Source: Poindextera sp965277425 (GTDB taxonomy: Bacteria; Pseudomonadota; Alphaproteobacteria; Caulobacterales; Caulobacteraceae). Taken from it: DNA of 64,000 nucleotides. The notes under the pieces were generated by a model, which was not told the DNA's origin, did not search any database, and was given only the letters and a program-made list of their open reading frames with translations. The position numbers and the translations under genes are program-made. Of the stretch, positions 8,925 through 17,558 are shown in pieces. Numbering within the stretch: the first letter of the stretch is position 1; each line of letters begins with the position of its first letter. The stretch spans positions 310,001-374,000 of the forward strand of contig CBDICR010000006.1 in the NCBI GenBank assembly GCA_965277425.1. The letters run 5' to 3'.

Positions 8925-9378
8925 CGTTTCCTCCCCCTGCCGATACGGCCAGCGCTCTTGGGCGCACCCCGGAAAACTGAAGCCAGTTCGCTCGTCTGTC
9001 AATGCTCACTATCTCTATAGCGAATATCATGGTCACAAGCCCGCCATCGGCCGGGGCGACCGCTGATTCCCGCTTCCGCATCGGCGTGCGGAGGGCCGAG
9101 CGTGCAGTCCGATGCCTCAGGTCCGCGGAAGGATCTTGCCGGGGTTGAGGATGTTGTGCGGGTTGAGGGCGGCCATTACCCGAAGACATCGGACGGGCGG
9201 CCGAACAGGGCTTCGCGTTCGGGTCCGGAAAGGCGCGAGGTCATGGCGGGCGTGATTAGCGAACTGGCGTTGGAGTGCGACGCCATGGCTGAAATGGCGG
9301 GTTGAGAGGAAGGCCCGGAGACCCGCCGCGGAGGCTCCGGCGGTCAGCTGGGCCCTGAAGCCTGAGCCTTGACCGGCG
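8925..9378. other. 454-base gene-poor interval holding the receptor promoter and a gene relic
   Basis: Between the TonB receptor start and the Crp/Fnr gene stop. It holds the receptor's Shine-Dalgarno and an AT-richer stretch (about 8995-9035) likely to contain its promoter. It also carries the FAD-oxidase tail described separately. The remaining bases (9181-9378) have no open frame with recognisable homology on either strand. Confidence 0.5.
9117..9180 (-). pseudogene. Remnant of an FAD-linked oxidase C-terminus
   Basis: The minus strand reads ...LRVMAALNPHNILNPGKILPRT then stop (TGA at 9117-9119). The NILNPGKI motif is the hallmark C-terminus of the GlcD/D-lactate-dehydrogenase family, as in the intact gene at 369-1799 (QNILNPGKIF). 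Nothing upstream in any frame continues the family, so only about 20 codons of a deleted gene survive. This suggests a deletion or replacement junction between the receptor unit and the Crp gene. Confidence 0.6.
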
Positions 9379-10095
9379 TCATTCGCCGGCGAGCTTTTGC
9401 GCCTGGACCGGAAAGACGCGCGCGTAGATATCTTCGGTCGTCCGGTAGCACTCGCAGGACGCCTGCTCCAACCCCGACCGGTCGAGTATGGTGATCAGCC
9501 CTCGCCTGTATTCGATCAGCCCTTGGCGCTGCAGCGTCTGGGCGGCGATGGTAACGCGGCTGCGCTGGACGCCGAGCATCATGCCGAGGAACTCGTGCGT
9601 CATGGGCAGGACGTTGTCGCCCACCCGGTCCTCGCAGGTGAGCAACCAGCGGCACAGCCGCGCCTCGATCGCGTGCAGCGCGTTGCAGGCCGCCGACTGG
9701 TGCAGCTGCGCTTCGGTCACCTGGGCGTAGCGAACGACGACGTCGAGAACCGACGGATGGGCGTGCGCGACGTCGCGCAGGGGTGATGCCTCGATCCGCA
9801 AGGCGCCGCCGGCGATCTGCACCAGGCCGCGCGAGGCCCAGGCCGGCTCGCCGAACGCCGCGAGCAGCCCAATGGCGCCTTCGCGGCCGACGGTCAGGCT
9901 CTCGACCCGGCGGCCGTCCTGCATCAGGGTGATGACGGAAATCACGCCGCTGGTCGGGAAATAGATATGCTCGACCGGCCCGCCAGGCTCGGCCACGACC
10001 CGGCCCACGCTAAGCGCAATCTCCCGGATATGAGGATAAAGTGCGGCTCGCGCCGACTCGCCGAAAGACGCCAAAAGACGATTTCGAATATCCAT
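9379..10095 (-). CDS. Crp/Fnr-family transcriptional regulator
   Basis: 238 residues. The N-terminal cyclic-nucleotide-binding-like beta-barrel (about 10-125) carries PGGPVEHIYFPTSGVIS and GREGAIG. The C-terminal winged helix (about 150-225) has MTHEFLGMMLGVQRSRVTIAAQ, a typical HTH_Crp recognition region. It lacks the Arg-Ser phosphate cassette of true Crp and any Fnr-type cysteine cluster, so the effector is unknown. These NGR-type regulators (EHIYFP, GREG) are common in Rhizobiales and Caulobacterales. It is transcribed divergently from the P450 gene across a 360-base region and may control that gene; this is inferred from arrangement. Confidence 0.88.
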   Translation of the reverse strand: MDIRNRLLASFGESARAALYPHIREIALSVGRVVAEPGGPVEHIYFPTSGVISVITLMQDGRRVESLTVGREGAIGLLAAFGEPAWASRGLVQIAGGALRIEASPLRDVAHAHPSVLDVVVRYAQVTEAQLHQSAACNALHAIEARLCRWLLTCEDRVGDNVLPMTHEFLGMMLGVQRSRVTIAAQTLQRQGLIEYRRGLITILDRSGLEQASCECYRTTEDIYARVFPVQAQKLAGE

Positions 10096-10455
10096 GCCGG
10101 GTTACGTGTAGCGATATTTTTGATTCTTCTGGCGTACAACCAGGGTTTTTAGGGTCGAATATCGACCTTCGGTGCGATTATTCTTAGATATGGAGACGAT
10201 ATTAGCTAAAACAAGACGGGCGTTGTCTTGATTATACAGGGTCTGTATTTTTCGGACCTTAGGCGAGCGACCCGCGAAACCTTCACTGGAGCCGTCGCCT
10301 GTCGGCGACGACCGGATCGGGAGACGCGCGAGCGGGCGAGGTGATCTCGCACCTCGCGCCGGGGCTGCGCCCTTGCCAAACACGACTTGAGGGATTTCCA
10401 TGGGCGGGCGCCCGTTTCGCGACCGAAACGGGCCCTCGAAGGCGTGGAGATCGAA
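10096..10455. promoter_or_regulatory. Divergent crp/P450 regulatory region with inverted repeat CAAGAC-N7-GTCTTG
   Basis: This 360-base interval has no gene I accept. Its first half (10096-10260) is strikingly AT-rich compared with the surroundings, as expected for promoters. CAAGAC (10212-10217) and GTCTTG (10225-10230) form a perfect 6-bp inverted repeat, a possible operator for a dimeric regulator such as the Crp/Fnr protein, although it does not match the Crp consensus. The P450 frame is open upstream of its ATG to 10387, but without family similarity. Confidence 0.4.
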
Positions 10456-11739
10456 ATGGCCGACGGAACGGCGGATATTTTGAAGGACAGACGCGAAGCC
10501 GCGCGCAAGGCCGCCTACGAGCAACCGCTGGAAACCCTAAATCCGGCCCGCGCCGCCTTTTTCCGCGACGACATCATGTGGCCCTATTTCGAACGGCTGC
10601 GGAAGGAGGCGCCGGTCCATTTCACGCCGGACTCCAACTACGGCGCCTTCTGGTCGATCACAAAATACAACGACATCATGGCGGTCGACTCCAACCACCA
10701 GGTGTTTTCCTCCGCCAGCGGCATCGCCCTGCCCTCCAAGGAAGCGCAGCAGTACAGCCAGCAGCGGTCGTCGGCGACCAGCTTCATCTCGATGGACCCG
10801 CCAGGTCACGACGTGCAGCGCAAGACGGTCAGCCCGGCGCTCGCCCCCTCCGCGTTGGCCAACCTGGCGCCGCTGATCCGCGAGCGCGCCGGCCTGATCC
10901 TGGACTCGCTGCCCATCGGCGAGCCGTTCGACTGGGTGGATCTGGTCTCGAAAGAGCTGACCACCATGACCCTGGCGACGCTGTTCGACTTCCCCTTCGA
11001 CGAACGGCGCAAGCTGACCCATTGGTCGGACACCATGACCACGGCGACGGGGTTCGGACCGGTCGCGACGGCGCAGGAGCGCCGCGCGACCATGGACGAG
11101 TGCTTCGCCTATTTCACCCGGCTGTGGAACGCGCGCGTCAACGCCCCGCCGGCGGGCGACCTGATCTCGATGCTGGCGCACGGCGCCGACACCCGCGATA
11201 TGACCGAGGCCGAGTTCCACGCCAATGTGACGCTGCTGATCATCGGCGGCAACGACACCACCCGCAACACCATCTCGGGCTCGGTCTTCGCGCTCAATCG
11301 CAACCCGGACCAGTATGACAAGCTGCGCGCGGACCTTGGCCTGATCCCCTCCATGGTGTCGGAAACCATCCGCTGGCAGACGCCGCTGGCGCACATGTCG
11401 CGCACGGCGCTGGAAGATGTCGAGTTCAAGGGCAAGCGGATCAAAAAGGGCGAGCGGGTGGTCATGTGGTACGTCTCGGGCAACCGCGACGAGGCGGTGA
11501 TCGAGCGGCCCGACGACTACATCATCGACCGCGCGCGACCGCGCCAGCATCTGTCCTTCGGCTTCGGCATCCACCGCTGCGTCGGCAACCGCCTGGCCGA
11601 ACTGCAGCTGACCATCATCTGGGAAGAGATCTTGAAGCGCTTCCCGGAAATCCGCCTGCTGGAAGAGCCGCGCCGCTCCTATTCGATCTTCGTGAAGGGC
11701 TACGAGGACATGCAGGTGCTCATCCCGTCACGCCGCTGA
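10456..11739 (+). CDS. Cytochrome P450, CYP153 family (alkane/fatty-acid terminal hydroxylase type)
   Basis: 427 residues from the ATG at 10456. The I-helix oxygen-activation motif is IGGNDTTRN (about 256-264), the ExxR motif is SETIRW (about 297), and the heme-ligand loop is HLSFGFGIHRCVGNRLAE (about 365-382, Cys as axial ligand). LATLFDFPFDERRKLT, RWQTPLAHMSRTA and VVMWYVSGNRDE are highly characteristic of CYP153 enzymes, which hydroxylate n-alkanes, fatty acids or terpenoids at the terminal carbon. CYP153 enzymes need a ferredoxin and a ferredoxin reductase; neither gene is nearby, so electron partners must come from elsewhere. It probably acts in the cytoplasm, and could feed the acyl-CoA ligase after further oxidation (inference). 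Confidence 0.9.
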   Translation: MADGTADILKDRREAARKAAYEQPLETLNPARAAFFRDDIMWPYFERLRKEAPVHFTPDSNYGAFWSITKYNDIMAVDSNHQVFSSASGIALPSKEAQQYSQQRSSATSFISMDPPGHDVQRKTVSPALAPSALANLAPLIRERAGLILDSLPIGEPFDWVDLVSKELTTMTLATLFDFPFDERRKLTHWSDTMTTATGFGPVATAQERRATMDECFAYFTRLWNARVNAPPAGDLISMLAHGADTRDMTEAEFHANVTLLIIGGNDTTRNTISGSVFALNRNPDQYDKLRADLGLIPSMVSETIRWQTPLAHMSRTALEDVEFKGKRIKKGERVVMWYVSGNRDEAVIERPDDYIIDRARPRQHLSFGFGIHRCVGNRLAELQLTIIWEEILKRFPEIRLLEEPRRSYSIFVKGYEDMQVLIPSRR

Positions 11740-11758
11740 TGGGGCGCAAATTTTTGGT

Positions 11759-13537
11759 CTAATGGCTCACCAGCGGCCAGACCAGGGCGATCACCGGCGT
11801 TCCAACACAGATCACCAGGATCGAAAGCGGCAGGCCCAGGCGCGCATAGTCGCCGAACCGGTATCCCCCCGGTCCCATCACCAGGGTGTTGCACTGGTGG
11901 CCGATGGGCGTCAGGAAATCGCAGCCCGCGCCGGTCGCCGCCGCCATCAGGAAGGCGTCCGGCTGAAGGTGGAGCTGGCGGGCCAGGGCGACGCCTATGG
12001 GCCCAAGCACCAGCACCGTCGGGGCGTTGCCCAGAAAGGGCGCGCTGGCCATGGCCGTCACCATCAGGATGCCCAGGGTGAGCAGGGCGGGCGCCCCGTG
12101 CAGCAGGGCCGCCAGCCCGCCGGCGATCAGGCCGGTGCCGCCGGTCGACTGCACCGCCTCGCTGAGCGGCGTGAGCGCGCCGATCAGGATCAGCACCTGG
12201 CCCTCCAGCGAGGAATAGGCCTCGCGCATCGACAGAGCCCCCGTCGCCACCATCAGCACGGCGGCGCCGAAAAAGGCCGGCGCGACCGGGGCGATCTTGA
12301 GCGCGATCAGGATCATGGCGAGCGTCAAGATCAGGATCGGCACATAGCGCCGGCGCGACCCGCCCACCTGCAACTCCCGCTCCACCAGCGGCAGCACCCC
12401 CAGCGACTGCAGCGCTCCCGGCAGCGCCTTTTCGCCGGCCTGCAGGATCAGCACATCGCCGGCGCGCAGGGTCAGGCTCCTCAGCTTCTCGGAGATCCGC
12501 TCGCCGCTGCGGCTGACCGCCAGCAGGTTGACGCCGAACTGCTGCTGCAGCTGCAACCGCGCGGCCGAGCGCCCGGCCAGCACCGATTCGCGCTGCACGA
12601 CCGCCTCGATCGAGCGCATCTCCTCGCGGGCCTCGTCCTTCTCGACCTCCTTGCCCTGGCGCTCGTGAACCAGGGGCGTGCGGGAAAAGACCGCGTTCAG
12701 GCTCTCGTGAGCGCCTTCCAGCACCAGGGTGTCGCCAGGGCGCAGCTTGCGGTTGGCGCGCGGCGAGGCCGAGCGCCGGCCGTCGCGGATGAGGGCGGTG
12801 GCCTTGACGCCATCGCCGGAGAGCTTCAGGGCCCCGACCGTGGCCAGGTCCGACGGCCAGGTTTCCGGCAGGCTCGCCTCGGTGGCGTAGGGCGCGGTGA
12901 CGGCCTCGCCCATGTCGGGGACGCCTTGCCGGTCCCGCGGCAAAAGCCGCCAGCCGAAGCTGACGAAGACCAGGCCGGCTAAGGTCAGCACCAGGCCGAC
13001 GGGCGCGAAGTCGAACATTTGGAACGGCTTGCCAAGGGTGTCCTCGCGCACCTGGCTGACGATGATGTTGGTCGAGGTCCCGACCAGGGTGACCAGCCCG
13101 CCGAGCAGCGACATGAAGGCCATCGGCATCAGGATGGACGAGCGTGACGTCCCGGTGGTGCGCGTCAGCCGGATGGCCACCGGCATCAGTATGGCCAGCG
13201 CCCCGACATTCTTCGTGCCCATGGACAGCAGCGCCGTCGATCCGGCCATGACCGGAACCTGGGTGGACGAGGTCTTCAGCCGCGCGAGGAGCGGCTGCAG
13301 CAGCTGTTCGATAACCCCGGAGCGCCCCACCGCCGCGCTGATGATCAGGGCGCAGGCGATGATCACCACCACATCGCTGGTGAAGCCGGAGAAGGCGCGC
13401 TTGACCGGCACGATCCCGACCGCCACGCCGGCCAGCAAGGCGATGAGCGCGATAAGGTCGTAGCGAAACCGCCCCCAGGCGAAGAAGGTGACCGCGCCGC
13501 CGACGATGAGGAAGGCAAGCGCCTGCGGCAAGGTCAT
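11759..13537 (-). CDS. SLC13/DASS-type anion permease with two RCK_C (TrkA-C) domains
   Basis: 592 residues with about 11-12 hydrophobic segments split into two halves. Between them (about 205-395) is a hydrophilic insert holding two TrkA_C-like domains, shown by the repeats PGDTLVLEGAHESL and AGDVLILQAGEKAL. The membrane halves contain SLC13 signatures: GTSTNIIVSQ (about 155-164) and, in the second half, GNAPTVLVLGP plus TPIGHQCNTLVMGPGGY. This architecture is typical of bacterial SLC13-type proteins for sulfate or dicarboxylate in the inner membrane. It converges on the P450 gene 20 bases away. Substrate is uncertain; sulfate-type permeases often have this RCK_C pair. Confidence 0.85.
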   Translation of the reverse strand: MTLPQALAFLIVGGAVTFFAWGRFRYDLIALIALLAGVAVGIVPVKRAFSGFTSDVVVIIACALIISAAVGRSGVIEQLLQPLLARLKTSSTQVPVMAGSTALLSMGTKNVGALAILMPVAIRLTRTTGTSRSSILMPMAFMSLLGGLVTLVGTSTNIIVSQVREDTLGKPFQMFDFAPVGLVLTLAGLVFVSFGWRLLPRDRQGVPDMGEAVTAPYATEASLPETWPSDLATVGALKLSGDGVKATALIRDGRRSASPRANRKLRPGDTLVLEGAHESLNAVFSRTPLVHERQGKEVEKDEAREEMRSIEAVVQRESVLAGRSAARLQLQQQFGVNLLAVSRSGERISEKLRSLTLRAGDVLILQAGEKALPGALQSLGVLPLVERELQVGGSRRRYVPILILTLAMILIALKIAPVAPAFFGAAVLMVATGALSMREAYSSLEGQVLILIGALTPLSEAVQSTGGTGLIAGGLAALLHGAPALLTLGILMVTAMASAPFLGNAPTVLVLGPIGVALARQLHLQPDAFLMAAATGAGCDFLTPIGHQCNTLVMGPGGYRFGDYARLGLPLSILVICVGTPVIALVWPLVSH

Positions 13538-13641
13538 GGGCTCTCCGGCAAAGCTTGTCCTCCTCTAGAAGCCGCCGCGCGCACTCGGGTTCCTGACGCG
13601 CTGAACATCGCGGCCTCCCGGGCGTTGGAAGGGCTTAGCCG

Positions 13642-13860
13642 ATGGAGACCGTCATGGCCGAGCTCAAAGCCAAGACCCGCAATAAGCTTCCCGCGAAGGA
13701 TTTCGCCGAACCGGGCAAGCGCGCCTATCCGATCAAGGACAAACCGCACGCCCGCAACGCCAAGGCCCGCGCCAGCCAGGCGGTCAAGGCCGGGCGCATG
13801 TCCAAGGCCGAGCAGGGCAAGATCGACAAGAAGGCCGACAAGGTGCTGAAGAAAGACTGA
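13642..13860 (+). CDS. Small basic conserved protein (DUF6582-like)
   Basis: 72 residues (68 if the in-frame ATG at 13654, MAELKAKTRNKLP, is used). Very rich in Lys, Ala and Arg. The core KTRNKLPAKDFAEPGKRAYP followed by HARNAKARASQA is a recurring sequence in small proteobacterial and phage-associated proteins; I recognise the family only as one of unknown function. No membrane segment or signal. It stands between the permease (divergent) and YjbQ (same strand, 20 bases on), so it may share YjbQ's transcript. Confidence 0.7.
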   Translation: METVMAELKAKTRNKLPAKDFAEPGKRAYPIKDKPHARNAKARASQAVKAGRMSKAEQGKIDKKADKVLKKD

Positions 13861-13880
13861 GCCGCCCAGGCGACCGGCCA

Positions 13881-14300
13881 ATGCGCCAGGCGACCAGACT
13901 TCTCCGTGTCGAGACGCCCGGACGCGGACTGATCGAGGTCACGCGCCCCATCGCGGGATGGATCGAGGATCAGGCCATGAGCACAGGCTTGCTGACGGTG
14001 TTCTGCCGTCACACCTCGGCCTCGCTGCTCATCCAGGAGAACGCCGCCGCGGCGGTGCGCCACGACATCGAGGCCTTCTTCGAGGAGATCGCGCCGGAGG
14101 ACCCCTCCCGCTACGCCCACGACGACGAAGGCCCCGACGACATGCCGGCCCACCTGCGCACCGCCCTCACCGGCGTGCACCTGTCCATCCCGGTCATCGG
14201 CGGGCGGCTGCAGCTGGGGACCTGGCAGGGCGTCTATGTCTTCGAGCATCGCCGAAGGCCGCACCGGCGCGAACTCGCCCTGCACCTGATCGGCGAATAG
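13881..14300 (+). CDS. yjbQ: YjbQ / UPF0047 family protein (secondary thiamine-phosphate synthase type)
   Basis: 139 residues, exact family length. Recognised by VFCRHTSASLLIQENA (about 38-53, conserved His) and the C-terminal stretch from RTALTGVHLSIPVIGGRLQLGTWQGVYVFEHR (about 95-126) with the GTWQ-fE motif. YjbQ proteins form trimers with a metal-like site and have weak thiamine-phosphate-synthase activity in E. coli; the physiological role is unsettled. No thiamine genes are nearby. Confidence 0.88.
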   Translation: MRQATRLLRVETPGRGLIEVTRPIAGWIEDQAMSTGLLTVFCRHTSASLLIQENAAAAVRHDIEAFFEEIAPEDPSRYAHDDEGPDDMPAHLRTALTGVHLSIPVIGGRLQLGTWQGVYVFEHRRRPHRRELALHLIGE

Positions 14301-14352
14301 GCGCTCCTATCGCTCCAGCCGGTCCGCAGCGGCGGCTCCACCCCCGCCCCTG

Positions 14353-14811
14353 TCAGCGCCCTTCCAATTCGGCGCCGAACCCATGCTGTTTCAGCATCTC
14401 GAGCAGATCCGAAAGCGCCGGCGCGGCGCGCTTCAACACCTCGAGGTTGGTCGCCGACAGCGACAGCAGCACCGCCTCGCCCGCCGGGGTGATGGAGACC
14501 ATGACCTGGCGCCGGTCGGCGCTGGAGCGACTGCGGGCGACGAAGCCGGTCTTGGCCAGCCGGCCGACCAGTTCGACGGCGCTGTGATGCTTGAGCATCA
14601 GCGCCTCGGCCAGTTCGGTCACCGTCAGCGCCGACTTGCCCGGATAGCCGCCCTTGATGACCAGCAGGGCCTGGTGCTGTTGCGAGGTGAGTTGCGCGGC
14701 CTTGGCGTTCTCGTCGGACTCGTGCTGGAATCGGCGCAAGGTATGGCGAAACGCCGCCAGCACCTCGTAGTCGATCCGCGGCGGATCCGATCCTGGCATG
14801 CGTTTGGACAC
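14353..14811 (-). CDS. MarR-family transcriptional regulator
   Basis: 152 residues from a GTG at 14811 (an ATG at 14799 is the alternative). The winged helix-turn-helix occupies about 45-115: LTVTELAEALMLKHHSAVELVGRLAKTGFVARSRSSADRRQVMVSIT, with the DRR wing typical of MarR. It is convergent with yjbQ and followed by the ABC-2 exporter operon on the same strand (transcribed from 17558 toward 14925 and ending 113 bases upstream of marR). It could regulate that exporter, but there is no direct evidence. Confidence 0.88.
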   Translation of the reverse strand: MSKRMPGSDPPRIDYEVLAAFRHTLRRFQHESDENAKAAQLTSQQHQALLVIKGGYPGKSALTVTELAEALMLKHHSAVELVGRLAKTGFVARSRSSADRRQVMVSITPAGEAVLLSLSATNLEVLKRAAPALSDLLEMLKQHGFGAELEGR

Positions 14812-14924
14812 CTTGGCGCCGCTCCCGCCGCTGCCGTCATCAACCGTTCGCGGCCAACCATCGGGTCCCCGCTTGCCGTGAGCAATAGCTTAAACGCCGT
14901 TGTCGAGGCGCCGAAGCCCCGAGG

Positions 14925-15728
14925 TCAGCTGCCGGTCGAGGTATAGCGCCGCACGCCAAAGCCCCAGGCCCAGAAGGCCACGGCCAGGAAGATGACGCCG
15001 AAAACCGGGCTTATGGGCAAGAACCAGTCGGGCGCGCCGAGCGGGTCGTGACGGCCGAGCAGGGCCACCACCGGGAAATAGGCGACGCAGCCCAGCGGCA
15101 CGACGAAGATCAGGAAGCCGCGGAACCAGGGCGCATAGAGGCTGAGCGGGAACTGCGCCGCCTGCACCCCGCCATAGGTGAGCACATTGGCCACCTCCAG
15201 GCCTTCAACGGTCCAGAAGGACAGCGTCGCCTGCAAGACCAGCAGGCCGAAGAACAGCGCCACGCCGCCGACCACCGCCCAGGCGGCCAGGGCCAGGGCC
15301 GGCACGGTCCAGTGGAACTGCAGCGCCTGGGTGGCGATGGCGACCACCGCCAGGCCCTGGATCACCCGCCCCATGCAGCGCAGGCGAAAGTCGTAGCCGA
15401 TGAGCTGGATGGTTAGAGAGCGGGGACGAAGCAGCACGCGGTCGAAATTGCCCGTGCGGATGAACTCGGTCCCCAAAACGTCGAAGCCCCGGCTGAGGAA
15501 ATCGGAAATGCCGAAGCTGATCGAGACCAGGCCGTAGAAGAGCGCGACCTCGCCGAAGCTCCAGCCACGCACATGGCCAAAGCGGCTGAACAGGGCGGCG
15601 ATGGCGAAGATGTCGATGAAGGTGACGGCGAAGGCGCCGACACTGGTCAAAAGGGTCGTGCCCGGATACTGCGCCTGGGCGCGCACCGAGGCGGCGAAGT
15701 AGCGGGCGAGCAGGCGCAAGGCATCCAT
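14925..15728 (-). CDS. ABC-2 family exporter permease subunit (B)
   Basis: 267 residues, six predicted membrane segments, no signal peptide. It belongs to the DUF990-like ABC-2 group, recognisable by paired permeases of about 260-270 residues next to one ATPase; GTEFIRTGNFDRVLLRPRSL resembles the conserved cytoplasmic loop. It lies 3 bases after the stop of the other permease gene, so the three genes form one operon: ATPase, permease A, permease B. The exported substrate is unknown. Confidence 0.85.
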   Translation of the reverse strand: MDALRLLARYFAASVRAQAQYPGTTLLTSVGAFAVTFIDIFAIAALFSRFGHVRGWSFGEVALFYGLVSISFGISDFLSRGFDVLGTEFIRTGNFDRVLLRPRSLTIQLIGYDFRLRCMGRVIQGLAVVAIATQALQFHWTVPALALAAWAVVGGVALFFGLLVLQATLSFWTVEGLEVANVLTYGGVQAAQFPLSLYAPWFRGFLIFVVPLGCVAYFPVVALLGRHDPLGAPDWFLPISPVFGVIFLAVAFWAWGFGVRRYTSTGS

Positions 15729-15731
15729 CGC

Positions 15732-16565
15732 CTAGCCTCCCTGAACCTGCAGGCGGCCCATCACCCGGCCCATCCAGAGCCGGCCCAGGCCGACGAGGGC
15801 GAGACTCCAGAAGGCCTGCAGCCCGATCCCCGCCCAGGCCATCGGCCCGGCGAGCTGGCCGAAATAGATGCGGAATGGGATGTCCACCACGCCGGCGAAG
15901 GGCTGGACGAACAGCGCCGTGCGCGTCCAGTCCGGGAATAGCGGCAGCGGGATCAGGTTGCCGGACAGGAGGATGGCGAGCGGGGCGACCAGGGTGTTGA
16001 CGCCGCGATCGGTCAAGGTCGCCGCCACGCAGATATTGATCAGCATGACGATCGACGAGGAGAGCAGGACCACCAGGATCATGGAGAGGCTGAACAGAAT
16101 CGCCGCCTCAAGGCCGGCCGGCGGCGCCCAGGCCCAGGCGCGCAGGCCGACCAGCGGAAAGACGACGGCGGTCAACGCGAACATCAGCGCCGCGCGCGGC
16201 GCCGCCCGCGCCGTCATCCAGGCCGCGGCGTTGACGTACCACCAGCCATAGGCGTCGACCGGCCGTAAGCGATCGTAGCTCACCGCGCCGCTGCGCACCT
16301 TGGCCGCCACGTCCGGATCGCCGCTCCACGGGTTGAGCGACAGGAACCCTTGCGCCAGCCAGGTATAGGTGATGGCCTGGGACAGGCTGATCGGCGAGCG
16401 CGCGGCGGCGCCGGCGGCGTCAAAGAAGGCGGCGAAAACCATGATCTTGATCCCGCCCCACCAGCATTGGGTGGCGAAACCGGCCAGGGCCGCGGCGCGG
16501 TATTGCAGCATCAGCTGGAAGCGCGCCGAGAAGGTCGCCAGATAGGGACGAAGGGCCTGGTCCAC
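15732..16565 (-). CDS. ABC-2 family exporter permease subunit (A)
   Basis: 277 residues with six hydrophobic spans; the loop VRSGAVSYDRLRPVD is the counterpart of the loop in its partner permease. The GTG start at 16565 directly abuts the ATPase stop (16566-16568), implying translational coupling. It should form the heteromeric membrane channel of the exporter with the downstream permease. Paralogues of such triads export lipids, peptides or polyketides; here no neighbouring biosynthetic gene tells which. Confidence 0.85.
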   Translation of the reverse strand: MDQALRPYLATFSARFQLMLQYRAAALAGFATQCWWGGIKIMVFAAFFDAAGAAARSPISLSQAITYTWLAQGFLSLNPWSGDPDVAAKVRSGAVSYDRLRPVDAYGWWYVNAAAWMTARAAPRAALMFALTAVVFPLVGLRAWAWAPPAGLEAAILFSLSMILVVLLSSSIVMLINICVAATLTDRGVNTLVAPLAILLSGNLIPLPLFPDWTRTALFVQPFAGVVDIPFRIYFGQLAGPMAWAGIGLQAFWSLALVGLGRLWMGRVMGRLQVQGG

Positions 16566-17558
16566 TCACGCCTCCTCCGCCCCGTGCAGCTGGTAGAAGC
16601 GGGTGATCACCTCTTCGATGGCCGGCTCGTCGACATGGATGTCCTCGACCGCGTGGTCGGCGGTGATGCGGGCGATCAGGGCCGGCGCGGCGATCGCCGC
16701 CGGATCGAAGGCCAGCTCCAGCGCCCGGCCATCGCGGGCGCGCTCCTCGACGCCGGGAATGTCGATGACCGGCGCGTCTGCGGCGAAGTCGACATAGAGC
16801 CGCCGCTCGGCCAGCACGCCGGCGCGCAAGGTCTCGTAGGGGCTGTCGGCCAATATGGTCCCGTTGCCGATCACCACGACGCGCCGGGCCAGCGCCTCGA
16901 TGTCGTGCATGTCGTGGGTGGTCAGGATGACGGTAACGCCGCGCTCGCGGTTCAGCGTCGCCACGAAGTCGCGCACCGCCAGCTTGGAGGGCGCGTCCAG
17001 CCCGATGGTGGGTTCGTCGAGGAAGAGGATGGACGGCGCGTGCAGCATGGCCGCGGCGATCTCGCAGCGCATGCGCTGGCCGAGCGAAAGCTGCCGCACC
17101 GGCTGGTCGAGCAGCTTCTCCAGCCGCATCAGCCCGACCATCTGGTCGCGGGTGGCGCGGTATTGCGCCGGCGGCACGCGGTAGATGGCGGCGAGCAGGT
17201 CGAAGCCCTCGATCACCGGCAGGTCCCACCAGAGCTGGGTGCGCTGGCCGAAAACCACGCCGATGCGCCCCACGTGCTGGACGCGCTGCAGCCAGGGCAC
17301 AAGGCCGTCCACCTCGCAGCGCCCGGCGCTGGGGCGCATAATGCCGGAGAGGATCTTGATGGTGGTCGACTTGCCGGCCCCATTGGGCCCGATCAGCCCG
17401 ACCAGCTCGCCCCGCTCCATGGAAAAGCCGACGCCCTTCAGCGCCTCGATGGTGCGCCAGCGGCGATGGACCAGTCCGGTGACGGCGCCCCACGCGCCCG
17501 GCTCGCGTTCGGCGACGCGATAGGTCTTGGCGAGACCCTCGACCCGGATCTGCGGCAT
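16566..17558 (-). CDS. ABC exporter ATP-binding protein
   Basis: 330 residues. Walker A GPNGAGKSTTIK (about 60-71), Q-loop after the VVFGQRTQLWWDLP stretch (the FGQRTQLWWDLP signature is typical of this ABC-2 subfamily), signature LSLGQRMRCEIAAA (about 156), Walker B SILFLDEPTIGLDAP (about 176) and the H-loop TTHD. A C-terminal extension of about 90 residues follows the NBD, as in drug and natural-product exporters. It is the first gene of the exporter operon. Confidence 0.92.
   Translation of the reverse strand: MPQIRVEGLAKTYRVAEREPGAWGAVTGLVHRRWRTIEALKGVGFSMERGELVGLIGPNGAGKSTTIKILSGIMRPSAGRCEVDGLVPWLQRVQHVGRIGVVFGQRTQLWWDLPVIEGFDLLAAIYRVPPAQYRATRDQMVGLMRLEKLLDQPVRQLSLGQRMRCEIAAAMLHAPSILFLDEPTIGLDAPSKLAVRDFVATLNRERGVTVILTTHDMHDIEALARRVVVIGNGTILADSPYETLRAGVLAERRLYVDFAADAPVIDIPGVEERARDGRALELAFDPAAIAAPALIARITADHAVEDIHVDEPAIEEVITRFYQLHGAEEA

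Noticed and set aside
10223..10251. Promoter TTGTCT-N17-TATTTT for the P450
   Set aside because: Plausible but too weak to list separately in an AT-rich region; kept only as part of the interval description.
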